Shown here in pieces: positions 54,214 through 62,509 of a stretch of DNA of 64,000 bases; positions within the stretch are counted from its first letter, which is position 1; each line of letters starts with the position of its first letter. The notes beneath the pieces were generated by a model. It was not told where the DNA came from and searched no databases. It worked only from the letters and a program-made list of their open reading frames with translations. This DNA is from Rhodospirillaceae bacterium LM-1 (lineage in GTDB: Bacteria; Pseudomonadota; Alphaproteobacteria; Rhodospirillales; WMHbin7), in contig CACUVI010000001.1 of NCBI GenBank assembly GCA_902725215.1, positions 471,939-535,938 of the forward strand, written 5' to 3'. The position numbers and the translations under genes are program-made.

Positions 54214-55239
54214 TTATATCGATGTCAGTCTAAGACCTGATGCGCAGGGCGCTACGTTGAAACGCGCCTGAAAACGATTTTGCTGAACCAAATCCGATAC
54301 GCATCCAAGTGCGCGTTCGATCCGCTGGCGCATCATATGGCCTTGGGTCGCGTATCGATGCCTAGCCGCCAAGCCCTCCTCGCCCATTGCATCGAACAGG
54401 GCAAGAGCCTCGGCATGGCCCTCTCGCACTGACGTAAGGCTTGTCCCATCCACTTGCAAGATGCCCAACCTCTTTCTTTCCTCTGGCGTCGCCACGGCGT
54501 CCAGGTCTGGAAAGTCGCCCGCCAGCAGAGGGATCTGCCCGGCATAAAGGGCGTCGAAGAAACGGGTGGACAAGTCGCGATCGACCGGCAATACCAACGA
54601 CACCTTATAGCCCAGCCACTCACGCAAACGCCGTTCCGGGGTCTGGCCGAAATAACCCTGCTTGTTTTCCGGCGACATGCGGCGCACATCCGCCCAATCG
54701 TCTTGCCCCGCCAACTCGCCCAGCAATTTCGTGCGCCCGGCCCAGGGATAATCGACGTAATGCGCCATCAGCATATCAGAACGCTGCCCCGACGGGGGCG
54801 GCAGTCCGCCTTGCCACTGAGCGCAACAGGCTGGCAGATGCGGCCCCAGGATGGACATCGGATTCATCAAATGTGCGCTGGCATAGGCATGGCTGGGAAA
54901 GACGAGATCGGCGGCCAGGGCGCTGTGCAGATTGTGCAACAGGCCCAAGTGATTGTCCCAGGCCCACAGCAGCACCAAACGCCCCGGATGATCCATGCGC
55001 CACGACCAGATGGCGGGAGCAACATCAAGCCCATGATGGGTGAACAGAGCCAGATCGGCGGACGCCTTGGCGTCTTCGACCAATTCGACGCCATCGGGCA
55101 GATCGATGGGACGCGCGACATAGCCCAGACGCTCCACCTCGGGTTCTATGCGCAAGAACAAACGCAACGGCCTTGCCACTTGGGACACGTACAGCGCCGC
55201 ATCAAGAATTTCCTGTATGCGCCGCTGAATGGATTCCAT
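54214..55239 (-). CDS. Glycosyltransferase-like protein, function uncertain
   Basis: 341 residues, cytoplasmic. The C-terminal half (GQTPERRLREWLGYKVSLVLPVDRDLSTRFFDALYAGQIPLLAGDFPDLDAVA) resembles the donor-binding region of GT1/exostosin-like transferases, where a shift in production or allocation at a named residue is read as R-F-F-D-A-L. The N-terminal half has HHGLDVAPAIWSWRMDHPGRLVLLWAWDNHLGLLHNLHSALAADLVFPSHAYASAHL, suggestive of a Rossmann-like acceptor domain. Its start overlaps the stop of the ParA-type gene by one base. No polysaccharide genes nearby. Assignment is tentative. Confidence 0.55.
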   Translation of the reverse strand: MESIQRRIQEILDAALYVSQVARPLRLFLRIEPEVERLGYVARPIDLPDGVELVEDAKASADLALFTHHGLDVAPAIWSWRMDHPGRLVLLWAWDNHLGLLHNLHSALAADLVFPSHAYASAHLMNPMSILGPHLPACCAQWQGGLPPPSGQRSDMLMAHYVDYPWAGRTKLLGELAGQDDWADVRRMSPENKQGYFGQTPERRLREWLGYKVSLVLPVDRDLSTRFFDALYAGQIPLLAGDFPDLDAVATPEERKRLGILQVDGTSLTSVREGHAEALALFDAMGEEGLAARHRYATQGHMMRQRIERALGCVSDLVQQNRFQARFNVAPCASGLRLTSI

Positions 55240-55889
55240 CAGAATTTCAGCCCCAAACTTTTGGCGACTTCCTTGGCCAAGGCCTCGATTTCCGCCATGG
55301 CCGAAGGCGAGCGCGGCGTCTGTTCCATAACCCCCAGCCCGTCCATCATGCTGGAGGCAAAGGCCATCCGATTGCCCAGCATGGTTTTGGCCATCGGCAG
55401 ATTGGCTTCAAGCAAGCGAGCCAGCACCGCCTGGGGCAATCGCCCCTTGGGCGGAATGCGGTTGATGACGATCAGGGCTTGGCTTTTTTCCTTGCTCACC
55501 AGTTCCAGCGTAGGCTTGGTGGCCCATAAATCCATCGGGCTGGGCTGCACCGGCACCAGCACCAGCTTGGCGGCGCGCACAGAAACGCGGGCGTCGGTTT
55601 CGGCATGCGGAGGGCTGTCGATGGCGATCAGATCGAGATTTTTCTTCATGCGCTCGATCTCGTTGCCCAACTTCCAGCCCGAAACCCGCGACAGGACGAT
55701 GCCGCCCGCCTCTGACCCCAGCCGTTCCACGCGCGCTTCGAACCAAGCCGACAGGCTGCCTTGCGGATCGACATCGATCAGACCCACCTTATGGCCCCGT
55801 TGGGCATAGGTGACGGCCAGTTGCGCCGCCAGGGTCGATTTCCCGGCGCCGCCCTTCTGTTGCGCGATGGTCAGAATGGAAGCCGCCAT
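55239..55889 (-). CDS. Orphan ParA/MinD-type ATPase
   Basis: 216 residues. Seen: deviant Walker [21 protein letters not shown], switch I-like [13 protein letters not shown], and Walker B-like [14 protein letters not shown]. Such ATPases position plasmids, chromosomes or protein clusters on the nucleoid or membrane. The short length and absent N-terminal helix-turn-helix fit the small ParA group. No parB or parS is seen nearby; instead an 82-residue protein is encoded four bases upstream and a glycosyltransferase-like protein overlaps downstream. The cargo is therefore unknown. Confidence 0.88.
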   Translation of the reverse strand: MAASILTIAQQKGGAGKSTLAAQLAVTYAQRGHKVGLIDVDPQGSLSAWFEARVERLGSEAGGIVLSRVSGWKLGNEIERMKKNLDLIAIDSPPHAETDARVSVRAAKLVLVPVQPSPMDLWATKPTLELVSKEKSQALIVINRIPPKGRLPQAVLARLLEANLPMAKTMLGNRMAFASSMMDGLGVMEQTPRSPSAMAEIEALAKEVAKSLGLKF

Positions 55890-55893
55890 TTTT

Positions 55894-56142
55894 CTAATCC
55901 TCCGCCAACTTCAGCCGCCTTGCTATGCCCTTCACTTTTCCCGCAGCCAACGCCTTGGCCTGACCCAAATAGGACTCGTCGGAGTAAAGGCTGACGGTGA
56001 CCATGAATTCGACGTCGTCGGGACCCAGCCTGCCTGCCATTATCTTCGCCTCGGCCTGATCCGCTGCCTCGATCAGGCGCGTGGTCGAGCGCATGCCGCC
56101 GTCCATGGTGGCGATCATGTAGCTGGCAATCCAACGCGCCAT
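55894..56142 (-). CDS. 82-residue protein upstream of the ParA-type ATPase
   Basis: 82 residues, soluble, with no recognised domain. It is predicted mostly helical with a basic C-terminal stretch ([17 protein letters not shown]). It sits between the gamma carbonic anhydrase gene (three bases) and the ParA-type gene (four bases), so it is almost certainly translated and co-expressed. A role as regulator or cargo adaptor of the ATPase is a guess from position. Confidence 0.7.
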   Translation of the reverse strand: MARWIASYMIATMDGGMRSTTRLIEAADQAEAKIMAGRLGPDDVEFMVTVSLYSDESYLGQAKALAAGKVKGIARRLKLAED

Positions 56143-56145
56143 CCG

Positions 56146-56676
56146 CTACCTCGTCTTCGCTTCGGCCAGATAGTCGCCCGCCAGTTCGACATAATGCGGG
56201 GCGGACCAGGCGAAGACCTTGATCTCGTCCTCTGAAATCGTGCGCAGCAATTTGGCCGGGCTGCCCGCCCACATCTCGCCCCGCTTCACGCGCTTGCCGG
56301 GGGTGACGACGGCTCCTGCCGCCACCATCGATCCGCCTTCCACCACCGCCCCATCCAGAATGATCGCTCCCATGCCGACGAAAGCGCCGTCTTCCAAAGT
56401 GCAGGCATGGATGATGGCGTTGTGGCCGATGGTGACGTTGGAACCGATATAGGTGCCGAATTTGCCGCCGGTGACATGCACCACCGATCCATCCTGGATG
56501 TTGGTGTTGGCGCCGATGCGCACCTCATGCACGTCGCCGCGCACGGTCACGCCAAACCAGATGCTGGAATTGGCCCCGATCTCGACATCGCCGATCACGG
56601 ACGCTGTGGGAGCGATGAAGACATTGTCGCCCAGCTTCGGCATGCGCCCCTTGAAGGGCATTAATAGGCCTTGCAT
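56146..56676 (-). CDS. Gamma-class carbonic anhydrase family protein
   Basis: 176 residues from ATG 56676 (AGGGGGTGAGG just upstream; a GTG at 56682 is also in frame). Left-handed beta-helix with hexapeptide repeats. Seen: APTASVIGDVEIGANSSIWFGVTVRGDVHEVRIGANTNIQDGSVVHVTGG and TIGHNAIIHACTLEDG, giving the three metal-binding histidines of the YrdA/gamma-CA group. Catalytic activity is not assured in this subgroup. It leads the four-gene run with the 82-residue protein, the ParA-type ATPase and the glycosyltransferase-like protein. Confidence 0.9.
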   Translation of the reverse strand: MQGLLMPFKGRMPKLGDNVFIAPTASVIGDVEIGANSSIWFGVTVRGDVHEVRIGANTNIQDGSVVHVTGGKFGTYIGSNVTIGHNAIIHACTLEDGAFVGMGAIILDGAVVEGGSMVAAGAVVTPGKRVKRGEMWAGSPAKLLRTISEDEIKVFAWSAPHYVELAGDYLAEAKTR

Positions 56677-56693
56677 CCTCACCCCCTAAAATA

Positions 56694-56753
56694 CGCCGCC
56701 AAGGGCGGCGCGCCGGGTTCCATCCCGGCGTGAGCCAAGGGCGCACAGCGCCC
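56694..56753. repeat. Three consecutive GC-rich hairpins
   Basis: CGCCGCC/GGCGGCG (56694-56710), CGCCGGG/CCCGGCG (56711-56730) and GGGCGC/GCGCCC (56739-56753) stand in a row between argC and the gamma carbonic anhydrase gene. Read on the minus strand, TGCGCCCTTGGCT resembles TGCGCCTTGGCT of the 97-bp repeat, suggesting one dispersed family. It may also act as a transcription or mRNA-stability signal after argC. Confidence 0.7.
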
Positions 56754-56775
56754 GCACGGCGCCTGAGTGTAAATA

Positions 56776-57816
56776 TTACGGGAACATCGGCACCAGATCG
56801 AGTCCCAAGGTCTCAGGCAGGCCGAACATCAAATTCATGTTCTGCAACGCCTGCCCCGAGGCGCCCTTGACCAGATTGTCGATGACCGAAAAGATCATCA
56901 CGCGGCCCGGCACGCGGTCGCCCGCAACGCCGATCACGCACAGGTTCGATCCCCGCACATGGCGCGTTTGCGGAATGCCGCCCTTGGGCAGGATTTTCAC
57001 GAAGGCTTCGCCTGCATAGCGTTTTTCGAGCAAGGCGCGAATGTCTGCCGCCGTCACACCGTCCCTGGTCCGCACATAGATCGAGGCCAGCATGCCGCGG
57101 CTCATCGGCATCAGATGCGGCGTGAAGCTGGCCGTCACGGCATGGCCCGCCGCCTTCGAAAGCTCCTGATCGATTTCGGCCACATGCCGATGCGACGCCA
57201 CGCCGTAAGGATGGATGCCTTCGGTCACCTCGCAAAACAGAGACCCTTCCTTGGCCGCCCGTCCCGCCCCCGAAGCGCCCGACTTGGCGTCGATCACGAT
57301 ATCGTCCACTTCGATCAATCCCGCCTCGGCCAGGGGGAGCAGCGGCAGCAGCGAACAGGTGGGATAGCAGCCCGGATTGGCCACCAGCCTAGCCGCCTGA
57401 ATTTCGGCGCGCTTGATCTCGGTCAGGCCGTAAACCGCTTCCTTCTGAAGCCCCAGCGCGTGATGTTCGTGGCCGTACCATTTGGCGTAGGCCTCTGGAT
57501 CATCAAGCCTGAAATCGGCCGACAGATCGACGATGCGCACATGGGCGGGCACCTTGGCCAGCACCTCTTGCGTAGTGGCGTGCGGCAGGCAGCAAAAGAC
57601 GGCGGCGATCTCGTCCCAATTCACCTGCTCGATGGTGACCAATTCGGGCAAGGAAAGCTGCGCCAATTGCGGATAGACCGCAGCCATTGAATGGCCCGCC
57701 TTGCGGTCGGCGGTCAAGGCCTGGATGTTGAAACGGGGATGGTTGGCCAGAAAACGCACCAGTTCGGCACCCGTATAGCCGCTGGCTCCAAGAATGGCGA
57801 CATCGATGGCGTTCAT
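56776..57816 (-). CDS. argC: N-acetyl-gamma-glutamyl-phosphate reductase
   Basis: 346 residues from ATG 57816, with GGGAGAG upstream; the frame opens at 57831 but the family starts at MNAIDVAILGASGYTG. NADPH-dependent third step of arginine synthesis. Seen: GASGYTGAELVRFLANHP, catalytic Cys in VANPGCYPTCSLLPL, SGASGAGR and the His-containing HLMPMSRGMLAS. It follows the rpsI terminator, so it has its own promoter or depends on read-through. Confidence 0.95.
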   Translation of the reverse strand: MNAIDVAILGASGYTGAELVRFLANHPRFNIQALTADRKAGHSMAAVYPQLAQLSLPELVTIEQVNWDEIAAVFCCLPHATTQEVLAKVPAHVRIVDLSADFRLDDPEAYAKWYGHEHHALGLQKEAVYGLTEIKRAEIQAARLVANPGCYPTCSLLPLLPLAEAGLIEVDDIVIDAKSGASGAGRAAKEGSLFCEVTEGIHPYGVASHRHVAEIDQELSKAAGHAVTASFTPHLMPMSRGMLASIYVRTRDGVTAADIRALLEKRYAGEAFVKILPKGGIPQTRHVRGSNLCVIGVAGDRVPGRVMIFSVIDNLVKGASGQALQNMNLMFGLPETLGLDLVPMFP

Positions 57817-57837
57817 CTCACTCTCCCACAAACGAAA

Positions 57838-57862
57838 GGGGCGCTCCTTGCCGGAACGCCCC
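57838..57862 (-). terminator. Intrinsic terminator after rplM-rpsI
   Basis: On the minus strand GGGGCGTTCC, a GGCAA loop and GGAGCGCCCC pair over ten positions (one G-T), followed by TTTCGTT. It lies between rpsI and argC. Confidence 0.75.
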
Positions 57863-57891
57863 CTTGTAACAAATAAGGTCTTGATCCGGCG

Positions 57892-58374
57892 TTAACGTTT
57901 CGAGAACTGATAGCTGCGGCGCGCCTTGGCGCGGCCGAACTTCTTGCGCTCGACGACACGCGAATCGCGGGTCAGGAACCCACCCGTCTTCAGTGCCGGA
58001 CGCAGGGCCGGTTCATAACCGGTCAGCGCCTTCGAAATGCCGTGACGAACTGCGCCCGCCTGACCCGACAGACCGCCGCCGACCACGGTGCAGACCACGT
58101 CGTACTGATTGACGCGGTTGGTGACCAGGAAGGGCTGGTTGATCAGCATGCGCAGCACCGGGCGGGCGAAGTAAACTTCGATCGCGCGGTCGTTGACCAG
58201 AACCTTGCCGGAACCCGGCTTGATCCACACGCGGGCAACGGCGTTCTTGCGCTTGCCGGTGGCATAGGCGCGGCCTTCTTTGTCCAGCTTCTGCTCGTAA
58301 ACCGGCTTGGCGGCGACGGCGGCGGCAGGCTTGGCAGCCATCATCTCGGACAGCTTTTCAAGGGATTCGGCCAT
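57892..58374 (-). CDS. rpsI: 30S ribosomal protein S9
   Basis: 160 residues. Seen: [62 protein letters not shown], and the C-terminal [24 protein letters not shown] that reaches the P-site tRNA. A 30-residue Ala/Lys-rich N-terminal extension is usual in alphaproteobacteria. Three bases after rplM in the standard operon. Confidence 0.98.
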   Translation of the reverse strand: MAESLEKLSEMMAAKPAAAVAAKPVYEQKLDKEGRAYATGKRKNAVARVWIKPGSGKVLVNDRAIEVYFARPVLRMLINQPFLVTNRVNQYDVVCTVVGGGLSGQAGAVRHGISKALTGYEPALRPALKTGGFLTRDSRVVERKKFGRAKARRSYQFSKR

Positions 58375-58377
58375 CGG

Positions 58378-58842
58378 TTAGGCGCTCCTCTTGTTCTTCG
58401 GGTTCATGGCGGCGATATCCAGCACCTGCGGCTGCTGCGCCTCGTGCGGATGGGCGCTGCCGGGATAGACGCGCAAATTCTTCATGAGCTGACGGCCCAG
58501 ATTGTTGCGGGTCAACATGCGCTCGATCGCCTTCTCAATCACCCGCTCGGGATGCTTGCCGGAAAGGATCTGGCCCATGGTGCGATCCTTGATGCCGCCC
58601 GGATGGCCGGTATGCCAGTAGAAGCGCTTGTTCGCGACCTTACGGCCGGTCAGCTTCACCTTCTCGGCATTGATGATGACGACATTGTCACCGCAATCGA
58701 CGTGCGGCGTGAAGATCGGCTTGTGCTTGCCGCGCAGACGAAGGGCAACCAGGCTGGCCAAACGGCCCAGCACGACGCCGTCGGCGTCAACCAGTATCCA
58801 CTTCTTCTCCACCTCGGCAGGCTTGGCGGAATAGGTTTTCAT
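58378..58842 (-). CDS. rplM: 50S ribosomal protein L13
   Basis: 154 residues. Seen: [56 protein letters not shown] and [62 protein letters not shown], full-length L13. It is the first gene of rplM-rpsI; the promoter should lie in 58843-58950. Confidence 0.98.
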   Translation of the reverse strand: MKTYSAKPAEVEKKWILVDADGVVLGRLASLVALRLRGKHKPIFTPHVDCGDNVVIINAEKVKLTGRKVANKRFYWHTGHPGGIKDRTMGQILSGKHPERVIEKAIERMLTRNNLGRQLMKNLRVYPGSAHPHEAQQPQVLDIAAMNPKNKRSA

Positions 58843-59070
58843 CTTAAGGACCCGTTCTAATCAATGCCCCCGATGGGGCGAAGGAGCGGCAGTATGGCGA
58901 TTTAACGCCGCCTGTCAACGCCCCAAGCCGGAAAATGCTGAAAAATTTCGATGCGGTATTGTGATACCACACCGCTAAGGCGCGCGAATCAATGCCCATT
59001 GACGGGGCAAGCCCCATGCGCCACATCTTTTCTGGAAAGTCTCCAACTCCCCAGCCCCCAGGATACACCC

Positions 59071-59292
59071 ATGGCCGACACCGTCGCTTCGATCTCCTTT
59101 AACAGCAATCACAGCATTAGCATGGATGTCGAGGCCGTCACCGCCATCGAGATCACCGACGCGATGGAGCTTTCCCCAGGAAATTGGGCCTGTTCGCTGA
59201 TCGTGCGCTCGGCCAAGGGCGCGGTGGCGCTGCAATTGCTGGCCGACAGCCGCGAGAAATTGGGCATCGTCCACAGTGAAAGCTCTTTTTGA
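59071..59292 (+). CDS. Small protein of unknown function (73 residues)
   Basis: 73 residues from ATG 59071; the frame opens at 58951 but the upstream part is non-coding in character. No signal peptide or membrane segment. It looks beta-rich (VASISFNSNHSISMDVEAVTAIEITDAMEL, WACSLIVRSAKGAVALQLLADSREKLGIV). No family recognised. It stands alone, 98 bp before the MerR-like gene on the same strand. Confidence 0.55.
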   Translation: MADTVASISFNSNHSISMDVEAVTAIEITDAMELSPGNWACSLIVRSAKGAVALQLLADSREKLGIVHSESSF

Positions 59293-59390
59293 CAAATAAA
59301 TGCGTATCGCGTATTTTCCTTGCGCCTTCTGATTCACCTTGTCTTGGGCGCACCCTATCCCTCTGATCTTTCAGCTATTCTAATTCCACC

Positions 59391-59942
59391 ATGCCAGACG
59401 ATCTCCCCAACAGTTTGTTCGATGCGCCCCCTGCATCTACCAGGAAGGCTAAAAACGCAAAGCGTGTTTTCGAAGAGACGCTGGTGACGCTTAATCAATT
59501 GGCCAAGCTGGTTGGCGCCAAACCCCGAGCGCTTCAGCTATGGACGGATGGCGGCGCGCTTAAGCCTTTGGAAGGCACCGACCGCAAGGGCAGCGGGGCT
59601 TGGCGTCTATACAGCCAAGTGGAATGCGAACTGGCCGCCATCTTGACCGAAGCGCACAAGGCCTTCCATCTGCCCGTGGGCATGCTGACCGAATTGGCCG
59701 GAGCCTTGCGCCGTCAGGAAGGCAAGGCCGGACAGGAAGAAGCCTTCGAGCGAGCTAGGCGCGGCACGCATGCCGTCTGGCTGATCGCCGCCCCGCAAGG
59801 CGAGACCTATGGGCTTGGCTTTGCCACCGGCGCGGTGCTGGCTTTGAGCAACGCGCCCGGTCAGGCTGGGCTTAATCTGCGCGAATGCGGGGCCATTCTG
59901 GTGGTGAATCTCACGGCGGCACTGGGACGGCTGAAGGGCTGA
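59391..59942 (+). CDS. MerR-like helix-turn-helix protein
   Basis: 183 residues. Residues about 30-85 look like a MerR-type winged helix (VTLNQLAKLVGAKPRALQLWTDGGALKPLEGTDRKGSGAWRLYSQVECELAAILTEA). The C-terminal half (THAVWLIAAPQGETYGLGFATGAVLALSNAPG, CGAILVVNLTAALGRL) is beta-rich and not the usual MerR coiled coil, so it may be a ligand-binding or dimer domain. No Cys-based metal site apart from Cys in RECGAIL. Target genes unknown. Confidence 0.7.
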   Translation: MPDDLPNSLFDAPPASTRKAKNAKRVFEETLVTLNQLAKLVGAKPRALQLWTDGGALKPLEGTDRKGSGAWRLYSQVECELAAILTEAHKAFHLPVGMLTELAGALRRQEGKAGQEEAFERARRGTHAVWLIAAPQGETYGLGFATGAVLALSNAPGQAGLNLRECGAILVVNLTAALGRLKG

Positions 59943-60114
59943 CTGGGCGGCGACTGAGCGGCGACTGAGGGCCAAATACGGAGCGCAGCGACTGGGTGCA
60001 CGCGCGCCCCGCGCGAATTTTTGCGCGAAAGCCCAGCGAGCGGAGCGAGCGCCCGCCAGCTTTGCTGGCAAATATTTGTAAAGCGTGCATCGCACGCGGC
60101 GACTGAGGGAAATA
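59943..60114. repeat. Intergenic palindromes and GCGACTGAG repeats
   Basis: The 172-bp spacer contains GCGACTG(A/G)G four times (near 59950, 59961, 59988 and 60099), plus hairpins CGCGC-N8-GCGCG (60013), GCCAGC-TTT-GCTGGC (60055-60069) and GCGTGC-ATC-GCACGC (60083-60097). No gene. It probably belongs to the same class of GC-rich intergenic palindromes as those at 52.9 and 56.7 kb. Confidence 0.6.
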
Positions 60115-60918
60115 TCAAGCCTTCAACTTATATCCGCGCTTGAACATCATCCAGCTTAGGATCAGCAGCGCCACATCGACCAGACCGATATAAAGCGCGC
60201 CCGTCAGAAGGTTGCCGTCGGCATGGCCGATCATGCCGTAGCGAAAGCCGTCGATCATATAGAAGAAGGGATTGATCAGGGCCAGGGCGTGAAAGACCTC
60301 GGGCAGGCGGTCGATGGTGTAGAAGGTGCCCGACAGGAACGACAAGGGCGTCACGATGAAATTGGTGACGGCGGCCATATGATCGAATTTGTCGGCCCAG
60401 ATGCCACCCATCATGCCCAGAAGCGACAGCATCAGCGAAGCCGCCACCGCGTGATAAACGATGAAGAAGGGATGGGGGGCGGCCATCGGCACGAAGAAGG
60501 CCATGGTCACCGCCACCACCATCCCCACCAACAGGCCCCGGATCATGCCGCCGCCCGCGAATCCCACCACCAACTCGCCGGCGCTTAGAGGCGGCATCAG
60601 CACGTCGATGATGTTGCCCTGCACCTTGGCCATGATCAGCGATGACGAGGAATTGGCGAAGGCATTCTGCACCATGGTCATCATGATCAGGCCGGGGGCC
60701 AGAAATTCCAACAGATGCACGCCCGCCACCATCTCGACCTTGCGGCCCAGGGCCAGCGCGAAGACGGCCAGGAACAAGAGCGTGGTGACCACGGGGGCGA
60801 AGATGGTCTGGAAATAGACCTTGAGAAACCGGCGCACTTCCTTGGACAGCAAGGTCCACAGACCCAGCCAGTTCACGGGACCCATCGCGGGGTGGATGTT
60901 GGGGGACATGCTCGACAT
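60115..60918 (-). CDS. ABC-2 type transporter permease
   Basis: 267-residue inner-membrane permease with about six hydrophobic segments. Seen: LLSKEVRRFLKVYFQTIFAPVVTTLLFLAVFALALG, APGLIMMTMVQNAFANSSSSLIMAKVQGNIIDVLMPPLSAGELVVGF, and LSFLSGTFYTIDRLPEVFHALALINPFFYMIDGFRYG, typical of the YadH/DrrB group that exports drugs or lipid-linked substrates. No ATPase gene lies next to it within the window, so its partner is encoded elsewhere. Divergent from recX. Confidence 0.88.
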   Translation of the reverse strand: MSSMSPNIHPAMGPVNWLGLWTLLSKEVRRFLKVYFQTIFAPVVTTLLFLAVFALALGRKVEMVAGVHLLEFLAPGLIMMTMVQNAFANSSSSLIMAKVQGNIIDVLMPPLSAGELVVGFAGGGMIRGLLVGMVVAVTMAFFVPMAAPHPFFIVYHAVAASLMLSLLGMMGGIWADKFDHMAAVTNFIVTPLSFLSGTFYTIDRLPEVFHALALINPFFYMIDGFRYGMIGHADGNLLTGALYIGLVDVALLILSWMMFKRGYKLKA

Positions 60919-60973
60919 CCGTCTCAGCTATCAGCTTTCGGCGAGGCTGACAATTAGGTAGACTCGTTTCACG

Positions 60974-61501
60974 ATGAAACAACCCCGCAAAGCGAGTCCG
61001 AAAAGCCTGGAAAACGCCGCCATCCATTATCTGGAGCGCTTTTCCACCAGCAAAGCCAACCTAAAGCGCGTGCTGATGAACCGTGTCGCCCGCTCGGTAA
61101 GCGCGCACGACACCGACCCTCATGAGGGTCTGGCCTGGATCGAGGCGCTGTTGGATAAGCTGGAGGGGCTGGGCTATCTCAACGACGCCGCCTATGCCGA
61201 GATCAAGGCGGAAAGCATGAACCGGCGCGGCAAGCCCAGCAACCAAGTGCGCTGGGCGCTGCGCATGAAGGGGGTGGACCAAGACACCACCGAGGCGGCG
61301 ATGACCAAATTGTCGGACGAGTTGGAGGGGGATGCCGACCGCGCCGCCGCCCTGGCCTTCGCCCGCAAGAAGCGCCTGGGGCCATACCGTCCGGAAGACC
61401 AGCGCGAGGCCCACCGCGCCAAAGACATCCAAACCCTGGCGCGTGCCGGTTTCGGCTGGGACCTCGCCCGGGAGATCGTGGGGTCAGGTCTTGAATTATG
61501 A
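60974..61501 (+). CDS. recX: RecX regulatory protein with repeat-derived C-terminus
   Basis: 175 residues. RecX proteins bind RecA filaments and moderate recombination. Seen: AIHYLERFSTSKANLKRVLMNRVARS, LGYLNDAAYAEIKAESMNRRGKPSNQVRWALRMKGV and RAKDIQTLARAGFGWDLAREIV, the three-helix repeats of the family. The last residues (VGSGLEL) and the stop codon are encoded by the transposase-associated repeat 61480-61503, so the native end has been replaced. The loss is probably short because family members end near this point. Confidence 0.88.
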   Translation: MKQPRKASPKSLENAAIHYLERFSTSKANLKRVLMNRVARSVSAHDTDPHEGLAWIEALLDKLEGLGYLNDAAYAEIKAESMNRRGKPSNQVRWALRMKGVDQDTTEAAMTKLSDELEGDADRAAALAFARKKRLGPYRPEDQREAHRAKDIQTLARAGFGWDLAREIVGSGLEL

Positions 61502-61503
61502 AT
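61480..61503 (+). repeat. REP-like terminal repeat, left side of the transposase element
   Basis: 24 bp beginning GGGGTCAGGTCTTGAATT. Present again inverted at 62431-62454 and as an inverted pair at 63134 and 63205. It overlaps the recX 3' end and supplies its stop codon. Confidence 0.92.
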
Positions 61504-61526
61504 GCCCCCGGAGAAGGAGGCACGCC

Positions 61527-62375
61527 TCAAGACGCCTGACGGCCTGCCTTGACGATCCGGCTAACCATGCTGGCGCCCAGCCCGAAATGGGCGCCGATTT
61601 GCCCTTGCGTATAGGCGCCGGTCGCCCAGGCCGTGCGGATAGCCTGATCCCGATCCGCCGCCTCTTTTGAAATCCGCTTCAGGGAAGGGGCAAGCGCCTG
61701 TCTTTGTCGCTTCGGCACTTGTGGCGAGACGCGCTTTGGCCGCCCATCTTTGCCAAGGAACTTGTCGGCAAAGGCTTGGCTGCCCAGAAAAAGCTGATTG
61801 CGCACCGATTCCCAGGGCGATGGCTTGCCAACACCTTCGGCCACGAAGCCTGCATAGGCGCTGCGGGCCTTGTCCTGATTGGCGTCGAAGCGCATGAGCA
61901 AGGGCTTGGCATCGAACCATTCGTAGGCCTGCGCCTCGCCAAGCGTGGCCCGATAGCTGCTCCACAACCATTCCTTCGGTTCAACCGCCATGCCCGCCCG
62001 CACCGGGTTGAGAACGATATAACGCGCCAGTTCAAGAAAATAGGCCTCGGCCTCGACCAAAATCGCCTTGTAGCGCCCCTGAAACAGATGCCCAACCCGC
62101 TTGTGGGCGCGGTTGAAGGCCTGGGTGTAGACGCCGTTCAAGTGGCGCATGCCGCGGCTTAGGTTGGCGTGCTCGGTCTCGACCAGCAGATGATAGTGAT
62201 TGGTCATCAGGCAATAGGCGTGGAAGCGCCAGCCAAGCCTGAGCGCTGTGTCGCCCAACGTGTCGAGGAAGGCCTGCGCATCGGCCTTCGACAGAAAGAT
62301 CGGCTGGCGCGCATTTCCGCGGGCCGTGACGTGATACAGCGCTCCGGGATATTCGATGCGCAGGGGGCGAGCCAT
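61527..62375 (-). CDS. REP-associated tyrosine transposase (Y1/HUH family)
   Basis: 282 residues. Seen: YPGALYHVTARGNARQPIF, the HUH motif in CLMTNHYHLLVET, LFQGRYKAILVE with the presumed catalytic Tyr, and ELARYIVLNPVRAGMA. A C-terminal helix-turn-helix (TQGQIGAHFGLGASMVSRIVKAG), as in many RAYT proteins, could bind the repeat. All motifs look intact, so it may be active. It is flanked by inverted copies of the 24-bp repeat. Confidence 0.93.
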   Translation of the reverse strand: MARPLRIEYPGALYHVTARGNARQPIFLSKADAQAFLDTLGDTALRLGWRFHAYCLMTNHYHLLVETEHANLSRGMRHLNGVYTQAFNRAHKRVGHLFQGRYKAILVEAEAYFLELARYIVLNPVRAGMAVEPKEWLWSSYRATLGEAQAYEWFDAKPLLMRFDANQDKARSAYAGFVAEGVGKPSPWESVRNQLFLGSQAFADKFLGKDGRPKRVSPQVPKRQRQALAPSLKRISKEAADRDQAIRTAWATGAYTQGQIGAHFGLGASMVSRIVKAGRQAS

Positions 62376-62430
62376 TCTCTCAAACCTCTCTGGCTGTGAC
62401 TTGTCGGTTAGAAAAGCCTACCGGCCCCAT

Positions 62431-62454
62431 ATTCACAATTCAAGACCTGACCCC
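62431..62454 (-). repeat. REP-like terminal repeat, right side of the transposase element
   Basis: Reverse-complement copy of 61480-61503 with one difference (GTG for ATG near the 3' end of the repeat). It marks the right boundary of the transposase element. Confidence 0.92.
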
Positions 62455-62509
62455 ATTGGTACACTTCGAATGGCACATCTGAATACGTTCCATCGGCCAT
62501 ATCAATCTC

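Larger units (their letters stand above)
61480..62454 (-). mobile_element. REP-associated tyrosine transposase element
   Basis: About 975 bp bounded by inverted 24-bp repeats (23 of 24 positions identical) enclosing one transposase gene. No target duplication is evident, as expected for the IS200/IS605-like single-strand mechanism. Insertion at the end of recX is the likely event that joined the repeat to that gene. Confidence 0.85.
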
